6,027 bases of DNA. It comes from NS-12 sp045403215. Its GTDB lineage: Bacteria; Nitrospirota; Nitrospiria; Nitrospirales; NS-4. Numbering within the stretch: the first letter of the stretch is position 1; each line of letters opens with the position of its first letter. The notes below the pieces were generated by a model. It saw nothing but the letters and a program-made list of their open reading frames with translations, had not been told where the DNA came from and ran no database searches. A program made the position numbers and the translations under genes. The stretch lies in NCBI GenBank assembly GCA_045403215.1, contig JAXIOW010000172.1, forward strand, positions 1 to 6,027, written 5' to 3'. This document shows positions 1-4,900 of this stretch, piece by piece.

Positions 1-36
1 TGTGCTGATCTCTGCGGATGCGGTGATCTGTGCGGA
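1..36. repeat. Two tandem 18-bp imperfect repeat units
   Basis: Positions 1-18 and 19-36 are adjacent copies of one 18-bp unit, matching at 15 of 18 positions. The best-conserved part is TGATCTSTGCGGA (6-18 and 24-36), with a single C/G difference. The array may extend left of the window. Short arrays with CTCTGCGG-like wording occur between genes in many GC-rich genomes; that statement is from general memory and no function is known to me. A chance duplication in GC-rich sequence is the alternative. Confidence 0.5.
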
Positions 37-141
37 AAGGAGGTGAACTGTCGAACTATTGTGAGCGAAGGCAAAATCTATGAAGAAATCCCTGCGACCC
101 TTATCCGCAAGGCGGCTCTGCGGGCGGTGGGGAGAAACTGA
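36..141 (+). other. Strong Shine-Dalgarno sequence followed by a tiny open frame
   Basis: AAAGGAGGTGA at 36-46 is almost a perfect match to the 16S anti-Shine-Dalgarno sequence. The frame starting at base 1 is open to TGA at 139-141. Possible internal starts are GTG at 61, giving a 26-residue peptide beginning VSEGKIYEEIPA, or CTG at 48. The GTG lies about 17 nt from the GGAGG core, which is longer than usual. ATG at 80, in another frame, gives only 23 codons and is even further away. I recognise no family. The frame could be a real small protein, the 3' end of a gene entering from the left, or the decayed start of a lost gene. The rest of 1-160 shows only a weak hairpin (CCGC/GCGG, 105-115) without a T-tract. 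Confidence 0.2.
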
Positions 142-160
142 TCATCGGTAGCCAGTCCAC

Positions 161-1108
161 TTATGGCGGGCTGATGATGGAGGACGGCACCAGTTTCAGT
201 GGGTGATACGCGAGCTTGGCGCGGCGCAATCCTTCCAATCCTGAATCGTCCATCGTGTTGATCAGCTCGTAGGACTCCAGCTCGCGGCAGAACTCGCGGA
301 AGATGTACGCCCCGAGTCCCTTGACGTTGTGATCGGCGATCTCAAACAACACGCAGAATGTGGCCCCATCATTCTGCCCTCTCCCTCCAGGGGAGAGGGT
401 TGGGGTGAGGGGATAGCCGAACGTGTAGGCCGCGACCCGTCCTTCGACCTCAACCACCCGCCCGATGAGCCCAATCGCTTCGGCATGGGTGATGCCTTGA
501 CGGTGGGCGTGCGCGGCATCGGCGGCCAGATGCACCGCGAGATCGGACGCGCCATCGCGTTTCACTCCCTGCCGCCACTGCTGAAACAAGGCCAGGCAGG
601 CATCCGCATCTTCCGATCGAAAGACCCGAACCGCCGGACGCGCGTGCGTGACGCAATGGTTGTAGGCCACGCGCTGACTCTTGTAGCGACCGCCCCGCAA
701 CGCGACCAGGTCGGCCCGCCGATAGACATAGTCCGGTCCTTTGGGTGCCACGCGGTAGCCTTTTTCACGGCACCGAGCGGCCAGGCTCTCCGGCGCATTC
801 TCGATGCGGGTGAGGGCTGGCGTCCGATTCCGTTTGGACAGGAACTCGAACGCTTTGGCCATGGCCCGACCGCAGGGGTCGGGTCCGATGGGCGGCAGCG
901 CCAGGAAACTGCCGTCCTGATTGCCGGCGACAAGGCACAGGTGCTCCTCCAGCTCCGTCCACTCGTACCGAAGAAGGCCCTGCCAGATGAAATGAAAGGG
1001 AAAGGAATAGGCGGCCAGCGGATCACCGGGCACGGCATGCGCGGCTAACGCGGCTTCAACTCGAGGACGATCTGCCAGGGCGAGCGGGCGGAGGGACGGC
1101 TCCGGCAC
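161..1108 (-). CDS. DUF2156 / phosphatidylglycerol lysyltransferase C-terminal-domain protein (GNAT-like fold), with repeat insertion
   Basis: This gene encodes about 315 residues. It matches the DUF2156 family, which shares the acyltransferase-like fold of the C-terminal domain of lysyl-phosphatidylglycerol synthase (MprF). Family-like segments are DYVYRRADLVAL (about 126-137), followed by a basic GGRYKSQR stretch, and near the C-terminus DDSGLEGLRRAKLAYHPL (about 287-304). There is no N-terminal membrane region, so it is probably a soluble stand-alone domain; stand-alone members mostly lack a proven substrate. The reading frame stays open upstream, but that part overlaps the neighbouring gene and reads as arginine/proline-rich shadow sequence. 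I therefore choose GTG at 1106-1108, 5 nt after the upstream stop. No good Shine-Dalgarno is visible, so translation is probably coupled. A repeat-derived PLTPTLSPGGRG segment (from about residue 233) interrupts a beta-strand region. Family assignment is fairly secure; activity is unknown. Confidence 0.8.
   Translation of the reverse strand: MPEPSLRPLALADRPRVEAALAAHAVPGDPLAAYSFPFHFIWQGLLRYEWTELEEHLCLVAGNQDGSFLALPPIGPDPCGRAMAKAFEFLSKRNRTPALTRIENAPESLAARCREKGYRVAPKGPDYVYRRADLVALRGGRYKSQRVAYNHCVTHARPAVRVFRSEDADACLALFQQWRQGVKRDGASDLAVHLAADAAHAHRQGITHAEAIGLIGRVVEVEGRVAAYTFGYPLTPTLSPGGRGQNDGATFCVLFEIADHNVKGLGAYIFREFCRELESYELINTMDDSGLEGLRRAKLAYHPLKLVPSSIISPP
377..413. repeat. Palindromic 'LTPTLSP'-type repeat inside a coding sequence
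   Basis: CCCTCTCCC (377-385) and GGGAGAGGG (391-399) form a perfect 9-bp inverted repeat around a 5-nt loop, followed by TTGGGGTGAGGG (400-411). This is the wording of a short palindromic element scattered through many bacterial genomes, usually between genes. When read through it gives peptides like LTPTLSPxGRG. Here it sits inside the DUF2156 gene and is translated in frame. Only one copy is visible in this window, so its repeat nature rests on recognition rather than on a second copy here. Confidence 0.75.
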
Positions 1109-1113
1109 GACCG

Positions 1114-1689
1114 CTACCGTGCGGGTGGCCGAGACGCCGGGCGAAGACCGCGGGTCAGTCGGCCGAGCCGTCTCAGCACGATCACGTCGTCCTGATACGC
1201 ACCGATCAACTGGGGGTTCGCGAGAAAGATGCGGACGATGTCCTCGGATTCCAGCAGCGCGGCGGTCCGCTCCACGTAGGCCCGCGACTCGGCGGATTCC
1301 AGGTTGTCGCGGATGAACGGGCATTTGCTGTCCCAGCCCATCATCACGTCGGTATGGTCACGGTCCCACATCACCGCGACCGGGTAGAGCCGGCAATCCA
1401 GGGGACGGTCCTCGTGGATGCCGCACTGGCCGGTCTCCGGCTGAAAGGCCGGGCACTGGAATCCCTCGCCGTGGGGCACGACGGCGACCTTCGAGCCGGT
1501 GTGATCGGGAAAGGCGTCCGGCGGGACCCCGCGCGCGATGGCCGCCCGAATTTCCTCCCGCGTGAAGTAGGGGCGCAGCGGACTGTCGCGCGCGGGAAAC
1601 CGGCAGCAGACGTCGCAGGTGAAGCAGACCCGGCTGGGCACGATCTGCTCGACAACACGAATATCCATCGGCGGATCATTGTACATCAT
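1114..1689 (-). CDS. YkgJ-family cysteine-cluster protein (predicted metal or Fe-S binding)
   Basis: This gene encodes about 191 residues starting from the ATG at 1687-1689. The reading frame is open to ATG 1743, but that would take it into the divergent promoter region. A GGTGGGG sequence lies 9 nt before the ATGATG pair, and ATG at 1668 is another option. Eight cysteines are visible: CFTCDVCC (22, 25, 28, 29), C79 in FQCPAF, C89 in GQCGIH, C99 in RPLDCRLYP and C123. The CxxCxxCC start, the C-x9-C spacing (C79 to C89) and the RPxxCRxYP motif are the hallmark of the YkgJ/UPF0153 family, annotated as zinc- or iron-chelating. No enzymatic role is established to my knowledge. It ends 5 nt before the DUF2156 start, so the two are probably co-transcribed. 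The C-terminal 20 residues are arginine/proline-rich. Confidence 0.85.
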   Translation of the reverse strand: MMYNDPPMDIRVVEQIVPSRVCFTCDVCCRFPARDSPLRPYFTREEIRAAIARGVPPDAFPDHTGSKVAVVPHGEGFQCPAFQPETGQCGIHEDRPLDCRLYPVAVMWDRDHTDVMMGWDSKCPFIRDNLESAESRAYVERTAALLESEDIVRIFLANPQLIGAYQDDVIVLRRLGRLTRGLRPASRPPAR

Positions 1690-1722
1690 GGTGCCGGGCC
1701 CCACCAGCAGAGCCTGCGCCCC

Positions 1723-1751
1723 TTGTTCCCCATACCCCGGCATGGTAGGAT
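1723..1751 (+). promoter_or_regulatory. Possible sigma70-type promoter for the nifU-like operon
   Basis: TTGTTC (1723-1728) and TAGGAT (1746-1751) are separated by exactly 17 nt. The -10 matches the consensus at 4 of 6 positions and the -35 at 3 of 6. The pair lies in the only noncoding gap between the divergent transcription units, about 30 nt before the favoured GTG start of the NifU-like gene. If the promoter is real, the ATG at 1750 lies inside the -10 box and cannot be the start codon. Weak matches like this can occur by chance. No convincing minus-strand promoter stands out for the YkgJ gene. Confidence 0.35.
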
Positions 1752-1766
1752 GAACGCATCCGATCC

Positions 1767-1777
1767 AAGGAAGGTGG
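1767..1777 (+). promoter_or_regulatory. Ribosome binding site that selects the GTG start of the NifU-like gene
   Basis: AAGGAAGGTGG lies 2 nt before GTG at 1780, and its AGGA core is 8 nt away. It is the strongest Shine-Dalgarno sequence in this part of the window. The alternative in-frame ATG at 1750 has only a GTAGG overlapping or touching the start. This argues for the shorter protein. Confidence 0.6.
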
Positions 1778-1779
1778 GA

Positions 1780-2031
1780 GTGGACGCGACACAGTACCCC
1801 GGAGCGTCGCTGATACGCCGGGTCCAGGATGCCCTCAGCGGAATCCGCCCCGCGCTGCAGATGGACGGCGGCGACTGCGAACTACTCGAGATCTCGCCTG
1901 ACGGCACCGCCACGGTCCTTCTCAAGGGCGCGTGCACGGGCTGCCCGGCCTCCAGCATGACCGTGACCATGGGCATCGAGCGCCGGCTGAAAGCCAGTGT
2001 CCCCGAAATCACGCGAGTCGTGGCGGTCTAA
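1780..2031 (+). CDS. NifU C-terminal-domain (Nfu-type) Fe-S cluster scaffold/carrier protein
   Basis: This small protein (83 residues from GTG 1780, or 93 from ATG 1750) consists of a single NifU-like C-terminal domain. Family marks are the RPALQMDGGDCELLEI region (23-38), as in the Nfu 'IRPxLxxDGGDxxLv' signature, and GACTGCP (50-56), with the CxxC pair C52/C55. In Nfu proteins that pair from two subunits holds a [4Fe-4S] cluster for delivery to target enzymes. The length is normal for a stand-alone Nfu domain; no N-terminal IscU-like or A-type domain is present. It is the first gene of a five-gene plus-strand series that includes a radical-SAM [4Fe-4S] enzyme, which is a plausible client by inference. 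Family assignment is strong. Confidence 0.9.
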   Translation: MDATQYPGASLIRRVQDALSGIRPALQMDGGDCELLEISPDGTATVLLKGACTGCPASSMTVTMGIERRLKASVPEITRVVAV

Positions 2032-2049
2032 CCATCCGTCGTGGGTGTG

Positions 2050-3474
2050 ATGGAGCGCGCAACCACACTGCCTGGTTCCCCGCCGACCGAGCTGCTCCCC
2101 GAAACCTCCCGCGAGCACAGTCGCCGCGTGCGGGCTCGCCTCATGGAGGCGGGCCTGCACGACGGCGCCACGTGGCGCATCTCCCCGACGCCGTTCCTTC
2201 TCACCCCGGCCGACCTGTCCGCGATCCAGTCGCTGGGACGGCACCTCCTTCGATTTACGCACGCGCTGAACCGCCTCTACTACGAGAGCGTCCGCGGCGC
2301 ACAGCCCGCGTGGGTGGCCGAGTACCTCGATCAGGGCAAGCCGTCCGACCTGATCGCCTACGCGCGCATGGACCGGTTCCGAGCCGCGCTGCCTGGCGTC
2401 ATCCGCCCGGACCTGATCCTCACGGAAGACGGGTTCATGATCAGCGAGCTGGACTCCGTCCCGGGCGGCATTGGACTCACCGGGTGCATGGGCCAGGCCT
2501 ACGCCGACCTCGGCTGGCCGATCATCGGCGGCCGTGACGGCATGATCGCGGGCTTCGCCCACATGATCCGCAGCCTCGATCATAGTCGGGAGGGATTGGT
2601 AATTAATCTTGCTATCGTAGTCTCGGAAGAGGCCAAGGACTACCGTCCGGAGATGCTCTGGCTCGCGGCCCGTCTGCGGGAGGCCGGCCTGCAGGCGCAG
2701 ACCGTGTCGCCCGAGGACGTGATCGTCACCGACCACCTCACCACCCTCTACCGGTTCTTCGAGCTCTTCGACCTGAACAATATTCCGAAGAGCGAGTCGA
2801 ACATGGACGCCGTCAAGGAGGGACGCCTCGCGCTGACGCCCCCCATAAAGCCATGGCTCGAAGAGAAGATGGCCTTTGCGTTGGTGCACCACCCCGCGCT
2901 CGAGCCCTTCTGGACTCACGAACTCGGCGCGGACACCTTCGAACTGCTCCACCGCTTGATGCCGAAAACCTGGATCCTCGACCCGCGGCCGGTCCCGCCT
3001 CATGCCGTCATTCCCGGCCTGACGGTGGATGGGCACAGCGTCTCCGACTGGAAGACTTTGGCCGGCCTCGGACAGAAGGGCCGCCGCTTCGTCATCAAGC
3101 CCTCGGGCTTCTCCGAACTGGCATGGGGCTCGCGCGGCGTGTCCGTGGGCCATGACCTGCCGCAGACCGCATGGGCCGCCGCGTTGGAGGCGGCCCTGGC
3201 GTCCTTCCATCGGGTGCCGCGCATCCTCCAGGAATTCCGCAAGGGGCGGCGCGTCGCCGTGAGCTATCACGACCCCGTCAAGGACGAGATGGTGCCCATG
3301 CCCGGGCGGGTCCGTCTCTCGCCGTACTACTTCATCGCCGGAGACAACGTGGAGCTGGGCGGCATCCTGGCAACCGTATGTCCCTTGGACAAAAAGCTGA
3401 TCCACGGCATGACCGAGGCGGTCATGGCGCCCTGCGCCCTCGCCGCCGCTCCAACGACGCACGCCGGGGGCTGA
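2050..3474 (+). CDS. Uncharacterised protein with ATP-grasp-like (glutathionylspermidine-synthase-like) features
   Basis: This gene encodes about 474 residues from ATG 2050. GTG at 2041 or 2047 is also possible, and none has a strong Shine-Dalgarno. I do not recognise a named family with certainty. Several segments resemble circularly permuted ATP-grasp ligases of the glutathionylspermidine-synthase type. They are RPDLILTEDGFMISELDSVPGGIGLTG (about 119-145, an acidic strand followed by a PGG loop), RRFVIKPSGFSELAWGSRGV (about 346-364, a candidate nucleotide-binding lysine and glycine loop), RILQEF (about 391-396) and RVRLSPYYFI (about 421-429) before GGILATV. Such enzymes join a carboxylate to an amine or thiol using ATP. 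No signal peptide or membrane segment is seen. The gene lies 18 nt after the NifU-like gene and 3 nt before a glutaredoxin-like gene. Substrate is unknown, and the ATP-grasp reading is an inference from motif shape. Confidence 0.6.
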   Translation: MERATTLPGSPPTELLPETSREHSRRVRARLMEAGLHDGATWRISPTPFLLTPADLSAIQSLGRHLLRFTHALNRLYYESVRGAQPAWVAEYLDQGKPSDLIAYARMDRFRAALPGVIRPDLILTEDGFMISELDSVPGGIGLTGCMGQAYADLGWPIIGGRDGMIAGFAHMIRSLDHSREGLVINLAIVVSEEAKDYRPEMLWLAARLREAGLQAQTVSPEDVIVTDHLTTLYRFFELFDLNNIPKSESNMDAVKEGRLALTPPIKPWLEEKMAFALVHHPALEPFWTHELGADTFELLHRLMPKTWILDPRPVPPHAVIPGLTVDGHSVSDWKTLAGLGQKGRRFVIKPSGFSELAWGSRGVSVGHDLPQTAWAAALEAALASFHRVPRILQEFRKGRRVAVSYHDPVKDEMVPMPGRVRLSPYYFIAGDNVELGGILATVCPLDKKLIHGMTEAVMAPCALAAAPTTHAGG

Positions 3475-3477
3475 CCG

Positions 3478-3729
3478 ATGGCGCTGACGTTCTATCACGT
3501 GACCTGGTGCCCCGAATGCCAGATCGTCCGTATGAAGCTGGACGAGCTGGGCGTCCCGTACGAGAGCGTCATCGTGCCCGACCTGCACCCGCACCGGACG
3601 CAGGTCTATGACGTGTCGGGCCAGTACTACGTGCCGGTGCTCAAGGACGGCGACACGGTGCTGAGCGAGACGCGCGACATCCTGTCCTACTTGGAGACCA
3701 CGTACGGGCGGCAGGCCGCGCGTTCATAA
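3478..3729 (+). CDS. Glutaredoxin-like thiol-disulfide protein
   Basis: This 83-residue protein has the thioredoxin-fold outline of a glutaredoxin or GST N-terminal domain. It contains an initial strand LTFYHV, the active-site motif WCPEC (C11, C14), a helix, the strand PYESVIV, the conserved YVPVL with candidate cis-Pro53, and an SETRDILSYLE helix (63-72) where glutathione or a similar thiol normally contacts the fold. CPEC differs from the classical CPYC but is a dithiol site. The length is typical of a stand-alone glutaredoxin. ATG follows the previous stop by 3 nt, with GGGGG about 10 nt upstream, so expression is probably coupled to the ATP-grasp-like gene. The redox partner is not evident; Fe-S or thiol metabolism is the contextual guess. 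Confidence 0.85.
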   Translation: MALTFYHVTWCPECQIVRMKLDELGVPYESVIVPDLHPHRTQVYDVSGQYYVPVLKDGDTVLSETRDILSYLETTYGRQAARS

Positions 3730-3754
3730 CGACAACCTGAGAGGTAGACCCCTT

Positions 3755-4900
3755 ATGGAAACCTGGCGACAGGTCTTGGCGAAGAGCATCACCAAACCCG
3801 AGGAGCTGGCCAAGCATTGGGACGTGGACCCGGACGCCATCGCCGACGTGGTGGCGGAGTACCCGATGCGCATCACCCCGATGTGGATGCAGCTCATCCA
3901 GGAGCGGGGCGACGCGTTCTGGCGTCAGGTGGTCCCCGAGCCGGACGAGCTGACCGACGACAGCCCGTCTGACGATCCGCTGCACGAGGAGATGGACAGC
4001 CCGGTGCCCCACCTCGTGCACCGCTATCCCGACCGCGTCCTGTTCATGGTCACCAACCAGTGCCCGATCTACTGCCGGTTCTGCACGCGCAAGCGGCTGG
4101 TGGGGAAGCCCGGCTTCCTCAAGCAGGGCGAGCTGGAGCGCGTGATCGAGTACCTCCGGGCGCACACGGAAGTGCGGGACATCATCCTCTCCGGCGGCGA
4201 CCCGCTGCTCCTGCCCGACCATCTCCTGGAGCGCATCCTCAAGGCGTTGCGGACCGTGCCGCACCTCGAGATCATCCGGATCGGCTCGCGCGTACCGGGG
4301 AGCCTGCCCGAGCGGATCACGCCGGAGCTCTGCGCGATGATCAAGCAGTACCACCCGCTCTACATGAACCTCCACTTCAACCACCCGGACGAGCTGACGC
4401 CGGAGGTCAAGGCGGCCTGCGGCCGGCTCGCGGACGCGGGCGTGCCGCTGGGCGCGCAGACGGTGTTGCTCAAGGGCGTCAACGACGATCCGGCCGTGAT
4501 GCTACGCCTCGTCCACCAATTGCTGCTGGCGCGGGTGAAGCCTTACTACCTCTACCAGGCCGACCTGACCCGCGGGACCAACCACCTCCGCACCACGGTC
4601 GAGACCGGCCTGGAGATCATCAAGGCTTTGCAGGGCCACACGAGCGGCCTGGGCGTGCCGCACTTCGTCATTGACGCACCGGGCGGCGGCGGGAAGGTTC
4701 CGCTGCTGCCGTCCGATTATCTCGTGAGCCTCACGCCGGAGCAGGCCACCCTCACGAACTACGAGGGGAAGACTTACACCTATCCGCAACCGCCCCAGGC
4801 CAATGGGAACGGCAACGGCAAGCGCCGCGAGCTGCCGATGGTGGCGGTGCCCTCCTCCTCCGCCACCGGCTGCGGCATGGCGGACGCGATGCTCGAATGA
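3755..4900 (+). CDS. KamA-family lysine 2,3-aminomutase (radical SAM, PLP-dependent)
   Basis: This 381-residue enzyme is predicted to interconvert L-lysine and beta-lysine using a [4Fe-4S] cluster, S-adenosylmethionine and pyridoxal phosphate. The radical-SAM motif is CPIYCRFC (C103, C107, C110), followed by SGGDPL (146-151). The PLP lysine is K314 in PGGGGK. D270 (QADLTRG) and D307 (VIDAPG) match the two aspartates that bind the substrate amine in the clostridial enzyme (Asp293, Asp330, from memory) with identical spacing to the PLP lysine. This favours lysine over the glutamate mutase or EpmB. It is shorter than the roughly 416-residue clostridial protein. The zinc-site cysteines appear lost: D245 replaces Cys268, and the tail has an NGNGNG linker and one cysteine (C373). 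GAGAGGT lies about 10 nt before the ATG. The stop overlaps the next start (ATGA). Confidence 0.92.
   Translation: METWRQVLAKSITKPEELAKHWDVDPDAIADVVAEYPMRITPMWMQLIQERGDAFWRQVVPEPDELTDDSPSDDPLHEEMDSPVPHLVHRYPDRVLFMVTNQCPIYCRFCTRKRLVGKPGFLKQGELERVIEYLRAHTEVRDIILSGGDPLLLPDHLLERILKALRTVPHLEIIRIGSRVPGSLPERITPELCAMIKQYHPLYMNLHFNHPDELTPEVKAACGRLADAGVPLGAQTVLLKGVNDDPAVMLRLVHQLLLARVKPYYLYQADLTRGTNHLRTTVETGLEIIKALQGHTSGLGVPHFVIDAPGGGGKVPLLPSDYLVSLTPEQATLTNYEGKTYTYPQPPQANGNGNGKRRELPMVAVPSSSATGCGMADAMLE

Noticed and set aside
105..123. Possible terminator hairpin after the DUF2156 gene (CCGCA/TGCGG and CCGC/GCGG)
   Set aside because: The stems are only 4-5 bp and no T-tract follows on the minus strand, so it is not convincing as an intrinsic terminator.
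377..411. The 9-bp palindrome as a transcription terminator or start of a CRISPR-like array
   Set aside because: It lies within an intact reading frame, has no T-tract, and only one copy is present with no spacers.
1109..1324. 72-residue N-terminal extension of the DUF2156 frame
   Set aside because: It overlaps the YkgJ coding sequence and reads as Arg/Pro-rich shadow sequence. Family similarity begins only after GTG 1108.
1354..1779. Long N-terminal extension of the NifU-like frame
   Set aside because: It overlaps the minus-strand YkgJ gene and has no Nfu similarity. A strong ribosome binding site marks GTG 1780.
1882..3594. Long minus-strand open frame of 570 codons opposite the NifU-like, ATP-grasp-like and glutaredoxin genes
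   Set aside because: It is antisense to three better-supported genes. Its His/Val/Gly/Arg-rich composition is typical of a GC-rich shadow frame, and it shows no family motif.
4060..4674. Plus-strand 204-codon frame overlapping the aminomutase
   Set aside because: It is a +1-type shadow of kamA, rich in Ala/Arg/Pro/Gly, while the radical-SAM and PLP motifs lie in the other frame.
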